Assembly (NCBI GenBank): GCA_013433145.1
Contig: CM024180.1
Coordinates: forward strand, 2,755,001 to 2,819,000
Reading direction: 5' to 3'
DNA from: Ascaris suum
Taxonomy: Eukaryota; Nematoda; Chromadorea; Rhabditida; Ascarididae
DNA length: 64,000 nucleotides
The notes below the pieces were generated by a model, which saw nothing but the letters and a program-made list of their open reading frames with translations, ran no database searches and was not told the DNA's origin. Within the stretch, counting starts at the first letter, position 1, and every line of letters begins with the position of its first letter. Both the position numbers and the translations under genes were made by a program. Below, piece by piece: positions 1 through 14,500 of the stretch.

Positions 1-2430
1 ATGGTCAGAAAACAGCTTGCACGAGAGTGAAAAGCATGGTGGTTTTACAACGACTCATTGTGTACAGAGTGGCACTTTGTGCAGAAAGTACAAAAGGTGG
101 AACATCTCAATAGTGCGCCACTACTCGGTTTCAAGCCCACGCCTGCTAGACTATTACTGTTTACCGCCTAATTGAATATTTCATTATTTATTGCTATTCT
201 TTGCTCAACAGTTCAACAGTATTGAGCAAACAATAGTAATAGTGAAGAGGATTGATAGGCAACAATGTCGCTTATCGATCCTTTACGTTATTTTTAATTT
301 TTAGCTACTATATTTCTGCATTTACCGCTTTCCATATTCCATCTCTATCATTGAGACGTATACACATCTCATAGCTGTTCTATTGCGACGAATTTTTCAG
401 CTGGAAATTGCAAAAAAATTGTATCATACTTCTGAATGAATCAGCTCCTACTCCACTTTACTTACATATATTCTCATCACCTGTTTCTATTTATAGCGCC
501 TATGCAACATTGCTCTCGGGAAAAAAAGACGTTATCTTGTTTTTGAGGAAGCTTAGCCGCTTTTCGATGAATTTATGGTCCAACATAGTTCACGATATAG
601 TGAATTTATTTGGGCGAGAAATTATTGCTACAAACGTATCTTCTTTCAAATCATTAGTCAACAGAATGTGCATTTTCAAAGCTACAATTATCGTGGTAAA
701 ACGACGGTTTTGATTTGTTTAATACCCTCCTCCCACTTCTCCTTCTCCAAAATTTGGTGATTATATTCGGCCACAGTGAATGAAATTTATAAAATAATAT
801 GAATAACTATTCTTACACGAGGTTGCATTACGTGTAGAGTTATTCTTATAACGCCCACTTTGATCGGCTTATTCTCCATCATGGGCATCTTCGACCTAAT
901 AACCGAGTTTCAGTATAGTGCTTTTATTTTTCTAATGAGAGTGGGCATGGCTGAAATCGAACCTATCGGCAGAGATCTTCAATATTACTTTTATAGACCC
1001 GAGAAATGCTCTATGATTTCCCAATGGTTGATCTCCAGCTTCATTAACTACAACAAAATTTCCTATCCCACGGAATATTCGTAAAGCAGACATCCCCAAA
1101 CCCTTATTTGGAAGCTGGAAGAGTCAAGGAAGATTTATTAGCGACACAGCAACTGTACTTTAAATGCAAAATAATATACTTTCTAACGCTGTGTTTTTTT
1201 TTTTTGCTCTCTCAATTTGCAAAGAAAAATTTCGCATAAATAAATTGCAGTACACAAATTTTCGCTAGCTTCTTATAAATATTGCAATAAATATCAATTG
1301 TTACTTCTATTTGTATCGATATTAATACGTTTACTATGCAATAAAACAAAACTAACATCATTATATACGATAATGCATTTATAAGTGAGTTCACTATGTG
1401 CGTACGAACGAAGAGGCTTGATTGATTAGCTAGAAGAATAAGGGTGTCATATAAATACGATGATTAGTTGTTTGATTCTTTAGTTGACTTTTAGTTATGC
1501 AAACTTAATGCTTTCTTCAATGTTTACTGTTTTGTGAGTTGCAACTAAAATAGCTGCCGATAGCTGTCAATAGCACTCGATGATTTCATTCCTGACAGTT
1601 TCAAGGATAATGCTCGCTAAAAATTCCATGGAAATTGGCAAAGAGTGGCGATTGAGAATGAAAGCGAGTTTTATTGTTGAAAGAGATTCCGTCGTAAATG
1701 AATGCGCCGCAACATGTATATTTTTTTTTAAAATGCGCCGCCTTTCTCTAACAATTCGGCTCGTGGTCTTTGGATTCGGCCGTTTATACAAATCTCAGAG
1801 TGGTCCTTATAGCGAGTTGAAGTTTCGAAAAGTTGAGGAGAAAACAAAAAAATTTGCGAATCAAGATGAAGCGCAAAATTTGGAAGGTTGCCAAAAATAC
1901 CGGACCATTGAAAAAGGCAAAATTTTTCTTTTCCAGGCTAAATTTTCTTCTTTGATAGACATAGACTACAGTGATGTTAATGTATCTATGAAAACACAAA
2001 ACACCATCTGCAAACTGAAATGTGAGTAGGAGATGAACGCAAATTATGTTCGTATGACACTTAGCTCGTAATGGGTGCATGATTGTCGAAGCACATAGAA
2101 AAGTGGAATGAACATTAAAAAATTCGTTCTCATGCAAGTGCAAGGAGCTCTAGTAATCCGGAAAAGTCCGTTTTCCTGCCGATTCAGCTACCGCCGGAAC
2201 AAATTTGCTTTGCAAGTTTTATGATTGCCTACTAATGGTATTAGCTAATGCAAATCGTATGGAGTGAAGTTTCATATGAAAAGGCGGAATGATGAGGCTC
2301 ACTTGCATGCATTCATGATGAGAATTTACGGAGTTAGAAAGAAAAACCCACAAAAATAGGAAGAGATCAAAAGCTACTGAAATTATGGCCTTTTCAGAAT
2401 CTAATCGAATAAGGTTTAAAAATTTTTTAG
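1..2430. other. No supported gene; left flank
   Basis: I see no exon here that I can defend. There is a 149-codon + strand open frame (1580-2029) and an overlapping minus-strand frame (1784-2143). Their Lys/Phe-rich composition and lack of usable splice context suggest chance. An acceptor at 1936 followed by an open stretch and a GTGAGT at 2017 resembles an exon, but joining it to 2431 creates a TAG stop. The missing 5' exon of the large gene may lie here or further left. Confidence 0.4.
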
Positions 2431-2502
2431 AGCCATTTTGTTCACCGATCGCACCACATGTACCGATAAGGCAACGACTTTCGAGTCGACGATGTACCAG
2501 CG
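2431..2502 (+). CDS. First recognised exon of the tandem-C2 gene
   Basis: The acceptor follows a T-rich stretch ending TTTTTTAG and the donor is GCG|GTATTG. Two bases complete a codon started upstream, and the exon ends in phase 1. The frame reads PFCSPIAPHVPIRQ followed by RLSSRRCTS, a basic Ser/Arg tail. The phase joins exactly to the exon at 3173. The needed upstream partner was not found. Confidence 0.5.
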
Positions 2503-5500
2503 GTATTGTTTTTTCATTTTCTCATTTTCTTTTATTTCAGTTCTTAATGTTCAGTTAATATAGTGCATGCTCTCGGCACTTTGCAAGAGTCAATTTTCAT
2601 GCTTAAATTTTACAATATTTTTTGTGATGGAATTGAATTATTTTCTATTTTTAAGAGAAGGAAGTTGTAATTTCCTTTATAAGATGATATGAGAATGTAA
2701 AAAAATTCTTATTTGAATTGATTGTTGAAGTGAATATAATGAAGTGAATTTTTGATTATAGATATGCCATCTTCTATCAGTTATACTACGTTTGTTTGAT
2801 ATTTATAAATTATTTCGAATGCAATTGAGAGTATGATCGTAGAAATAGACATAAGAAATATATGCAAAATCACCAAGGTCATCACAATGCAATGCAAAAC
2901 TCAATAAAATTTCAGAGTCAAATTTAGCATAAAGTTCGAAGTTTAAGCGGAAGTTTCACAATTCAATGCATTAGTAACAAATTTATTGCTATAAATGTAA
3001 ATATAAGTGCAGATTGAGCAAATCAATGCGATAGAACGGAAATTTCAGACAACATTCAATTGTAACGAATACTTCGTAGTGAAAAAATTTTTGCAAATGA
3101 AGAATGTTGCGAACTGTTGCAAAAATGTTGCAAATTTTGCTAATGAAGAATGCAATGAATTTTTTTTTGCAGTTGATGCAGGCAATGAATGCGATGAATT
3201 CGCATTATCGGCATCGAATCCATATTTATGTGGTCGACGACGAAGAATGTCATTACTGCAAACGTTACGCTATCAAAATAAACAACTTGCTGACAGTGGA
3301 TTTGAATGTCAACCGAATGACAAAACCGAACGAGGTATATACCTTTAACAGTTTGATGTTGTTCAGATGGCCTATTAATACATTTAAGGACGAATGGTAG
3401 GAGGAGGTCGTCGATGTGGAACCTTTTTTTTTCAATTTTCTTGGTTCATTTGACCCCATTGCATTCCGAACGTTTATCCATCTTCGAATGCAGGTCATGG
3501 AATTTATCTTTTTTCGTTAAATTCTACATTTATGTGTTATAGTGAAATCAGAAATCAGATGTAATTAGTTTTTAGTCCCGCTTTCCTCTTATAGGTACAA
3601 AAAATTCCGTCAAACATTAATTGATGCAAAGTGAAGGATCACTAAACGAGTACTATAGAGGATGACCTGACATTGCATATGTTTTGTTCAGATAGGGAAA
3701 TTGTTAATTTGCAACGATGAAGGACCATAAAAAAGTCTTTCTCCCCATCTGTTTAGCAGTGATATTTTTCCCAATAAATCTGCAATTTTCCCAACAATGT
3801 GCCCTTTCTCTTTCTTCCTTCCTCCTCGATTTATTCTTTTTGCCGAAATTGTTTACGCTAGCGGCATCATATTCAAAAATCCAATGCATGCTAATTGAAT
3901 GCGCGAGTATTCCCTTCTCGAGATTTATTGTAAATGGCTTTATTGAAGAAGACATTGAAGATGAATTAATTATCCATAAAAAATCAGAAATGAAGTATTC
4001 TTGATGGAGTTTTGCGAAGAATATTATGAAAGGAAATTTTCTAGCCGCGAAAAGCGTATATATGTGCCATCTTCCGACTATGGAAAATAATAAAAGCATT
4101 ATTTCCAATATATTCAGATATGACATCACCAGGTGGAACATTACAAAAACGATACAGCGATTCGCCTCCTTCATCACCGATCGAAGAAGAGAAAATGCAA
4201 AAATCGAGCAGATCATCACTCAGCAAACTTAGAGCAAAGTATGCATTAAATTTATGAGAGTATCTTTTTTTGTAAATGATTTCGCTTTTCATGTTTTTTT
4301 TCTACAAGCACAGCATTAACGTTATATGTTAAATCGAAGTATTTTGATCTGCTCAATCTGTGATCGTAAACACTACTTGATGATCAATTTAAATTGCGCT
4401 CACGATTAGGCACGAACTCGTGTTTACTGGGCGAAAGCTCTATCACTCAGCCATTCCGAAGCACGACTAGTTCTATATAATCGCATCTATCTGTTTCCTG
4501 AGTAAATTACAAAATTTGCGATGATCAAATTCATGAGCTATACCTGTCATAGAATGACGTCTTTCTAATCTATCATCCTTTGAATGTGTTTAAAGAATCC
4601 GTAAATGATAACAAACTCGCAAAGGGAATTTAGTAAGCTTTTCTCTCAAGCGAAAACCAAGAATATTTCAATGCCAATTTCTACATGTGGATTAGTTCAT
4701 TTTTAGAGAGAAGTAGGCTAAACTTTCTTGGAGAAGTCGAGTGGAAATAAATAAACTTTTACTTGCAGATTTGAACAAGTAGTCAGAGATAGGCTAACAC
4801 TAGGCTTTAGGTTATTGTTTTGTTCAATTTCCCGTTCGATAGATGCAGTGGAATAATGAAAGGTGCACATCGTTCTAGCTATTTTATCACGGTGTTCCCC
4901 TTTATCTCACTTATATATTGGCTTGAAAGGGTGAATTTTAGAAAGTGAAATTCGGATGACTAACTGCTTATTTAAAAATAATTTAATTGTAATTATTAGA
5001 TGTAAAGGAAATAGTAAATACATAATCGAGCTATGTTATCTCTCTGAATTTCATCAGTAAAGTGTGCAATCGTTCTTGTTGAAATTCATTCGCACACAAA
5101 AATTGCTTAAAATATCCAATATTGCGCAAAGATTCCTCTAAATTCAGCTCGTTTTTCAGTAGTCATCGACCTCATCCCTTCTGTTCGCTTCTTTTGGCAA
5201 AGAGGGGGGGGGGGGGGGGGGTGAGAGCAGTTTTGAGATTATTTCTAGAGAACCACGGAAACTTTCGGAAAAATGAGCTGCAAACTGAAATGTGAGCTGA
5301 AAAATTTCGACAGCCGTTAATGTTCGAATTGAATATTTCTATATTTGCGTAACTTTCGAGTTTTTAGTATATCTCTGTAATTTTTTTTTCGAGTTTTCTG
5401 AAATGATTTCTTTGCATAAATGTGATATGCGATGATTTGAGGACGAAAGCTTTCTTCGGTAAGAAAGGAGAGAAAGAGTCGCGCATAATGGAGGAAAGTG

Positions 5501-8500
5501 TTGCATCGAGTGATGGTTCATCAAGATGCTGCCCCAGTGAATGCGAACGTGGAATTTACTCTTGTATTGACTTTACTGCTAAAGGTAAGATTATATTTGT
5601 GCAAATTTTAAACAGTGATATATTTACTCTAAGCAGTTTTTACCTTATTAGTATTCAGTAATTTTTTCTCTTGCCAAATATTTCTTTCGATTGTTTTTAA
5701 ATTGTTTTTTTTTTTCGTTTTCGTTGCAAATTTATTCACTTACATTTTCCCTATCATTCTATCTTATATTTTATATTAGTATTCCTCACAAAAATATGAT
5801 TCGCAATCTATTTTTGAATTATTGGAAATAGATTTATTCGTTGTTGAAACGGAAGTATTGATTGTTTATTCAATAAAGTTTTTGATCGAGTTAATTTGTA
5901 CAACTCATTAATGTGTGCTCTATAGAAAGTCTACATTTCTCATTCAAGAATAAGTAGTTGCTATACTTTGCGTTAGTGAATGATCGTGGAGAGTAGATTT
6001 TAAAAAAAACGGCCGATAAAGACTTTCTTTATTTTTTCTATAATTACTCTAATTTACTTTCGTTCCTCTCTAATAATCGCGTATCGGCTCGTTTGCCGAA
6101 TACTGAAATGAATAGAAGAACAATTCCTGTAGTAAAAATTAATTTACAGGAATTATATTTACTGGATAATACAACTGAAAAATTAAGAGTAACGTTGGCA
6201 ACCAAAAAAAAAAAAAGATTAGCTCACTTCGTTCCTCCCCCATTCTCTCATTAAACGAACGATAGACGGAAAAAAAAAATGAAAAGTCGAACTATTTCCC
6301 GCTTCTTTCTCTATTTGCTAATTTCGAGATTAGGTGTTAGACGCCTCTTAAAAATTGCTCTAAAAGGAGAGAGCGAAAAGAGGGAAATGCTGAAATGAGA
6401 AAATTTCAACATACAATATTATTACTTGTAAATTCATTTTCACACGCTTTTAATTTGGAAACATTTATATTTTATTTCATAGTCACCCTTGTCTCTCCTT
6501 CTCCGATTATCACTCGAAATCCCAATCGACTCCCAGATTTGGCGAGAAAGACTTCAGCTTCTACTCCCTCTTTGACCATAACTAAGGTATCATGACTCTA
6601 AAAGTTGATCCTAGATGGAGATTTATTTAGTCACCAAGCAAAAAAAAAAAAAAAAAAATTAGCACGCTAATAAGATATGCGCTGAAATGAGCGCCAGTAA
6701 TTTGTTCAGAGGCATTTTAAAAAAAATGCTTACATATTATGTGCATCACGTTGTTTATGTATTTATTGCATTAGCCACCTGCGTAGCGTGTGTTTCATTT
6801 TCTTTTCTTACTCATTTAGGAAAGCTATTCATTTCATATATTCGACTTTTCTGAGTTCGTTTAAATCAGTTTCTTTGAGTCGAACAGTTATTTCCGATGT
6901 AAATTTGCCTATGTTAGATTATGGACGGTATGATTATCAGTAATGTTGATGATTGAGATCTGGACGACAGGAAATTGGGAAAAGAGCAAGGATGGGAGGA
7001 AGGGATAAGAAGAATCCTGGAAAAATACTCCTACCTCCTGTCGCCGATGGGAATTTGTGAAGCGAAATGAAGAAGCCGTTTTCCTGTACAACTTCCTTGA
7101 AAATTTATGTTTGAGCTTGAATTTGTTGGGAAGAGTCCAATTTTTTAAAACTTTTTGGTTTATACGCAGTCTGTCAGGGTTTTTTTTGCACTAAAACATT
7201 AACACTGTAAGGTTCACTTAAGTTTGTGAAGTAAATTGCGAAGAGTTGCAGTATGTGGATCAAAACTTGAATCGACTGAAATTTGCAGTAATGGGATGAT
7301 AATTGAATATAAAGGAACTGAAATTATTACGAGGTATGAAGTAACAAAATTCTCAATGGGAACAACTCGAGTACATCCATCCATTTAGAAAAAACGTCTG
7401 GGATTATAGGGACCTTTTCATTTCTGGATATCCGTTCAAATGAAACAAAAATCAATATTTCCGAGAAATTTCCGGCTATTTAATAGGGCTTGAGAGCAAT
7501 GACTGGCACTTGGCCGAAATCTCGACTTGCTCACCTTGTGTTCACAGCTAGATCATTTTCAGTACTATAATCGAATTTGTATAGCATAGTGTATTAGAGT
7601 AAACAAAAAGAAAAGTAGAATTCCTTAAATTCATTCACTGGAGTACGAATTCATCCTGTTCTGATCTTCGAATTTCCTCGCAATATCAAGGTCTATTAGG
7701 GTTTAACTTCGGTTTTTGTGAAAACGGAATAAATCCGAGTAATGCTTTGGTTATAATGACGCCTTTTTATCTCCTGGGTCGGACGAAAAATCTCATTTTT
7801 TGTAAGTAAAAAGAAAACTGAGAAAAAGACCTTAGGCTGTCAGCCTGTTCGATGGGAAATGCCAAACGATCTCTTTTTCTTCGTCAAGGATGGCGTGCGA
7901 TTCTGTGCGTGAGGCCAGTCTTGATGAATATGACACTAACCTGAAGTCAAAGATGGTGAGATTCGAGCAAATGGGGTAGAAACTTTAACTCAATGTTGTC
8001 TGTATAATACAGAAGATTCTTTAGTTCAGGACAGCATTATGAAATCCAGATCACTCTTGCAAGCCATCAGATTACTGTGGTAGTTAGTTGAACTGAGCGA
8101 ATAGCATTTACAGAAAAGAATCACCGAAAGTCACCATCAACAAATGATAGTGGTCGAGGGAGTCAGGGCCGACTTTGCATTGATGAGGAACATCCTAACG
8201 ATACACCTGGTGAGCACCCAGCAGTTCTGTCTTCGGCTGAGTGAAACTTCATCATCCATCATTCACAATTGTTTTGATTTTTTCCTCACATCTTCTCCTC
8301 GTTACTCAACACTGGAATATTTTTGGTAAGGGAATTACGAATTTCGGCTAGGAGGATCGTAGTGTTGGTTGGGAATGTAACTTTTATAGCAGGAAGCTTA
8401 CCTCTATAAAAGCACTTATTGAAACATAGAACCTTATTGCATCATTGTAGCCTGATTTTTGCTCAAAAGTTGAAACAAGCGAAGAACATCATAGGCCGAT

Positions 8501-11500
8501 ACGCACAAAATTCGCATTGACATTTATGTCGTAAATTTTTTCTAGAATCTTCAATTTTTAAATCTATTTTTGGGAGTTATTTCAAATCAGATAGAGACGA
8601 ACTGAAAGTCTTTAGCTAACACAGTGAAATTTTATATTTATTTTATTTGCTTCAATTCTGGACAATTTCGAAAATTTGACAGTGTGCCTCCATTTTTAGC
8701 TTTGCTTGTTATACATTCACATTCGTTGTTTGTTCATAGGGATTTCTGTTGTCATTTATTTCCAATTTTTATAGTCATAAATCAGACTGATGAAATATTC
8801 GTATATGAAGTGAAAAAAATTACTGATGCGAATCTGGAGAGCCCTTTATTGTTTGGCACATGAAATTTTGTGATAGCATTTTTATACGATCATTATTTCC
8901 CCATCAAACACTCCTCTTTATTTATTTTATTACGCTTGTCTTTTATTCTTCAATTTGAACATATTCATTATTTAAGGGCGCGAAAGAAATGAGCGACGAG
9001 AAACGGTGGCGGTAATTGAAAGACCACCATTGAAAGCTTATATGAACGAACTATCGAAGAGTGGGCAACTTCGACGCACAAGTACGTGTATTGTTTTAAT
9101 CTCTTTTTTTTTGAAATTTCCAGTTTTATTAAATATGAAGTCTTCGAAATATTGAAACTCAAAATGGTTCTGTGGCAATGGCTCAGGATGTATCTACAAA
9201 CAAACTGCCTCGGATTTCATTTGCGACATACTTTTATCAAAAGTGAAGTGATTGCAAGCATTGTTTACGTACCATATTTCAGAAATGGGTGTTGATTGTG
9301 TTGATAAACCTAGGAAATGGCATTACAATCTTCCAGGGAATAGGGAGGAAGTAAGCGCATTAACGACCATAAAGTTCACCTATTTTTTGCTTTGTTTACT
9401 CATATATTTATAGTGTTTATTACTACATGGAATAATTCATTTGATGAGTAATTCATTAAAGCAAGAGTTACTCGAAACATTTGGACAGTTATTAAAAGCA
9501 TCATTCGTATACGTAGACTGATATCATAGTAAGCGCTCAGTGAACTATTTCGTATGATGTATTTGTGTCTATGCTATACCTATGCTGTACCTATGCTCTG
9601 TGAAGCATAAAAGATTTATAAGAGGTCGCTTGGAATGAATTGAGTTCATAATTATGTAATTCATCTTGACTTAACGAATTTGGATCGTTGACAGCAGTTG
9701 TTGCTAGCCCATGAATAAATGAGACAACAGAATGCATACTAGAGTAATTATAGAGATTATAGTTGCCTATTTAGAAATAAATTTATCCACATTACATTCC
9801 TAATAGGGAACAGATTGTTTTATAAGGTTATAAGTGAAGCTTACAATCTTCTTTTCTTTGTCAAAACGACTATCTCATCAGCGCTTAATTTTGCCTCGAA
9901 ATTCTGATCGGAGAATTGCTGCAGCTTGTTAAACTGGTTATATTGGCTATTCGATTGGAAACATATGGGATCATTTCAATAAACTCATTCCAGTCCGAGT
10001 TTTACCTCAATTTTCTTTTCGCTATGAAGCTCCTGTACGTACTCTACTTTATTGAGTTATCGTTTCGTTTAATAATAAGATCACAGCACCCGATTCGCAT
10101 ATCTCCTAATAGTATTGATTGGCCTGCTAATATCGTCATCGGATCAAATTACTGTATCGTCTAATCCAATCAGTCAAGTCTATCTGAAGTGTGATTCATT
10201 GCAGTTTCATGTCCTCAACTCGGTCTTAATTTGCGAATTTATCATGAAATTAGCCGTCGTGCAATTTCAATGCGAAATCGTATGCATTCATCTGACACGG
10301 AAAGCGGTGAGGACGAGGACGACTTCCAGTGTTCGTTACGTGATGTTGGAAGACAGGTTACATGCTTCATTGGTTAATTATTCTGAGTCGAGTTTCTAAC
10401 CTGGGTGGAGCAGAGGAAGGGAGATAAAGGAGGATGGATAGGTGGTTCGCGAGCATGAGGTTAATTAAGCGCCTTCCTTAGTGCTGGGTAAGCTAGTAAA
10501 TGATAATATTTCATTTTCGGAAGGCTATTTCAACGGTGCCACTTATCTCTGTGGAAATAATATTAAATATTTCAAATACTGATAAAAACTTATGCTTCTT
10601 TTTTTCTTCATTGAATGAGATAGCACGAAAGCTTGTCCGCTAAATTGCTTCTCTTTTATCGTTGTGAAAAATTTTGCTGTTTTTTAACTGCAACTCTTCA
10701 GCACTTCTACAAACAATTGCGCACCTCATGCAGCAATCGCTCGTGTAGGTTGCACAAAAGTTTCTAGCCATTTCATATATGGTTTGTTTGTAAGCTCACT
10801 TTTCAATAGTTATTCGAATGAAATGCCATTATATAGAGAAATATAAAGCAATGTCCCTTTCTGCGGAAAATGTATAAAATGAAGCGAACTAGAATAGGCC
10901 AATTAAGGACAGGGGGAGGAGAAGGGGAGTGAATTCAGAAACCCTCATGAATTGCTATATTCGATATTTCAACTTATGAAGGCAAACTATAAGCATAGGA
11001 AGGAATTGGGAGAGGGTGCAGAAGACTAATATTTGCACGATCCATGCAGTTCCCTCTCTAGTTCTCCTTTGGTTCGTTTTTCGTTTAATCCGAGATGTAA
11101 TTCATGTGAAAGTAAATCCAAGTAAAACTAATTTCTGCATCCTAAACTCTAATGGTACCTACTGCTTTTATGCCCTAACTCGTCGGCATTATTACTTTAA
11201 TTAGGCCTTCACCATTAAGAACTACTCAAACAAAATTGTCTCTGACAGAGAATTCCCCATAGGTGTAGCAACATACTTGTAGCGCTAAAAGCTTTTTAGC
11301 ATAAATTAGTTTATTTGTAAACATAGAGCGTTATTCGTCGGAAATACGATAGCTTTAAATCACGAATTTGCAGTCACTATTATAGAACCAAGTTAGAAGT
11401 TATGCTGAGAAAAGTTAGTTTTTTTTTTGTTGTCATTTCATCGTTAATTTAAGTGATCACTTCAGTAGTGAACTTAAATAAATGCCTTTAAGAAAGCAGC

Positions 11501-14500
11501 AATGAAATTTTTCATTCATTAAGCAGTAATATCGATTCATAAACGTTATCGATCGATTTAACAATAGCCAACAATAATTTCCATTCTTCTTTTGTGAAGT
11601 TGATTGTTTTTTTTTGGTCAATTCTAAAAATATTCATCTATTCAATATCAAAGTCGATCTCAAATACATTTCAAAAATAGAACCTTGCAAACATCACATC
11701 TTCAAAGAATATTACAGAATTATTGATTTTAGACTATTTGAGGATTTTTTCCGAGCCATATTCAGGAGCACTATTCCAAAATTTTAATTTCAATTCCGAA
11801 ATTTAATCTCACACTGATGAGATATAAATAAATGCTCAATTTTGGAACAAATTTGAGCTGCACCGCAAGCTCTTGAGTTCGTCGTGATCGATAATGACCG
11901 TATTGGTTACTCGTCTGTGTCAAACTAAAATACTTCAGCTTCTTCACCTCTTTACACATCCTCATTAAATGATCCTTTTCCTAAGGTTTTTCATAATAAG
12001 AGACTTTTGTCGATATTCCCAACTTTCTTCCTTTTGAAGTAATTTACAGTTAATATTTTTGATGCAATGCGTTTTTTTATTTTCAGATTTCCGATGCAGA
12101 AAGGTCCACTCATCCTTGTCCTCAATCGCCACGATCCGAGAAAAGCGAAGAAGCTGAGGGTATAATTGAGGGAGAGGATATCAAATTCGCGGAAAGGATG
12201 CTAAGAGATAGTAGTCCTCTATCAGGTTCTTCAGATTTTACTCGTTATGCCTATTTTTGCAGAAAACAATGTGTCGTTGTTTACGATCACTTGATTGCTG
12301 TTTAGCGTTTGAAAATTTTAAAGTGGGCATTTGTAGGCTTTTTAGGCAACGATAGGAAAGGAGTGAATTTGTAGAAGAAAGGCTTGCAAAATATAGGATT
12401 TTCGGGAATGAAAAAAAGTGATTTCTTTTATCTCATGATCCTTATAGAGATGATGCTTCACAGAATTTGACTCTTTCGTGTAATAGCTTTAGGTTTTCCC
12501 ATAGAATTTTGCTGCCGTAGTGCAAGATTTGAGAGTTGTAAACTTGTCTCATATATGGCATTGCGTTGTGGGCATTTTGGATCTTTAGACCTCTTTTTCA
12601 ATGTAACCTGAAGTATGATTTTTTTTTTCATCGCGTAAATAACTGATAGAGTTCGTTAGGTTTTGATGCTTTCACGAAAAATTGCGGCGAAAAAGTGGAA
12701 AATTTTTCCGCCAGAACTGAGCCATTTCACTATCGTTGTCATATTTGTTGCCGCAAAATCAAACACAATAACGGTATTAGTTATTGCAATGTAAACAGAA
12801 ACCCGCTGAAAACGCTGCTGGTCATTTCGAAAAATGCGCTTACAAAGTCCACAATGCCGGCAACGTTGTATTGCCTACCAAAGTAACTTCGCCATTCCTT
12901 AGATTATGAGTATTTTGATGTGAAACTCTAAAATATAGATCATTTCGCCTAAGAGATTCAAATTTTCGCTAATTTTTTCGCAGACTGTTGTGTTTTGTAG
13001 AAGTGTTTTTCAGTAGATCTTCGCAAAAGTCATGACGATGAAATTTTGCTGACATTATGCATATCATAGGGCACACTTATGCCAACAATTCATCCGCCTT
13101 CTTTTTGTAACACTCATTATCATGACTGAAGAATTTGCAAGCGCTTCTTTTGTTAGCACCTATTTATATTCAAAAAAGCAAAATTCTTGATTTAGGGATA
13201 GCCGCAATCGATTGATTTCTTTCGAAAGTATATTATTTGGCTTTGTTTATTTGGCAGTTGATTAATCTCATAGACTGAATTTAGCTCACTGATTCGATTC
13301 CACATCAGACACTAAAATCAACAGAAAATCGCCCGTTCAATTCTATATTTGTTTTGCGATAAAGAGCCGTTGATTCTATTCTACGTTCAACTAAAAATTT
13401 CTTCGAACGCTTCTTCGAAAAAAAATGACCTCCCCACTTTTGATATATAATTTGACATCTCGGGAATAGTTTCTTTGATTAAGGATTTCTTTCGTCTGTT
13501 GAATGCATGCAAATATCTCTTCTTGGGCAGTTAGTATTTAAGACCTCTTCCCCTGTTCGTAATCTCCTTCTGAATACATAAGCACTCTGAATGTTAATTG
13601 AAGCGCTTAGCTCTGGAAACGTGAGTTTTTACAACAAATTGGATGAAATTTTAAATTGATAATATGACAGCAAGCGAAATGAAAGAAAATGAAATTTTGG
13701 TTTGTTGTTCGTTCAATTTTTCATCTGTTATACAGCAGCTATTTTATTGATATGGAGCACGTTGCTAAATCCGTGGACCTTTTTCGTTATGGCAGCATAG
13801 GTATTTCACTGTGAAAGGTTATGCTATCACCTTCTTAGGTTTCGATATTTTTTGCAGCAGCAGATTTTCTACTAGAGAAGCGACTACAGATGAGAGCTCT
13901 AGTAATGAGGCGCCAACAGGAGGCCAACACCAAACCGCTGGTGAAAAGCAGCACTGACATGGGCATTCATGTTTCGTCTGCGAACCGCCAAAGTGCCTCC
14001 AGTTTTCCAGCACCTCCAGCAGAAAGGTATTTCATTCTTCCCAGTAAACTTTGGATGGGAAAAATCCATATTGCGATGGTGGCCTAAGAATCTCCGTTTG
14101 ATAGTGTATGTTGGAACTGAAAAAGCAAAGCAGCCAGTTGATTTATAGAAGAAGAACTATAAATAAAATAGTGCAGCCACCGATTTCATATAAAATATGG
14201 CACTGACCTGCGCAAGATTTGATATATTCAATGCTCCCATCAGCAAATGTGCGCCTACTAGGCTATTCTTACAGTCAAAATATGAACGTCCATTTTTGCG
14301 GTCGGCCGGAAATTGATTTCTTCTTAATCCATTAACTCAGTAAAAATATAATTGCATCTTGAAGTCCTCTAGCTGGCGTAATTATCGATATTTTTCTGAT
14401 ATCGTAGTTCTATCATTTTCGCCATTCCCATCACAGTTGTTGTGATCGAAAGAAAGCAGTTCATCAACTCGGTTCATGTTCTAATATGGTCACTTTACCA

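Noticed and set aside
1580..2029. 149-codon + strand open frame
   Set aside because: AT-driven Lys/Phe/Asn-rich read with no partner exon; a minus-strand frame of similar length overlaps it.
3704..4219. 171-codon minus-strand open frame, the longest in the window
   Set aside because: It is hydrophobic and low in information, overlaps antisense to the phase-supported exon at 4118-4238, and has no splice or start context.
6970..7090. Purine-rich stretch reading DRKLGKEQGWEEGIRRILEK or EIGKRARMGGRDKKNPGK
   Set aside because: Two frames look charged simply because the DNA is purine-rich, and neither offers donor and acceptor in a phase that fits.
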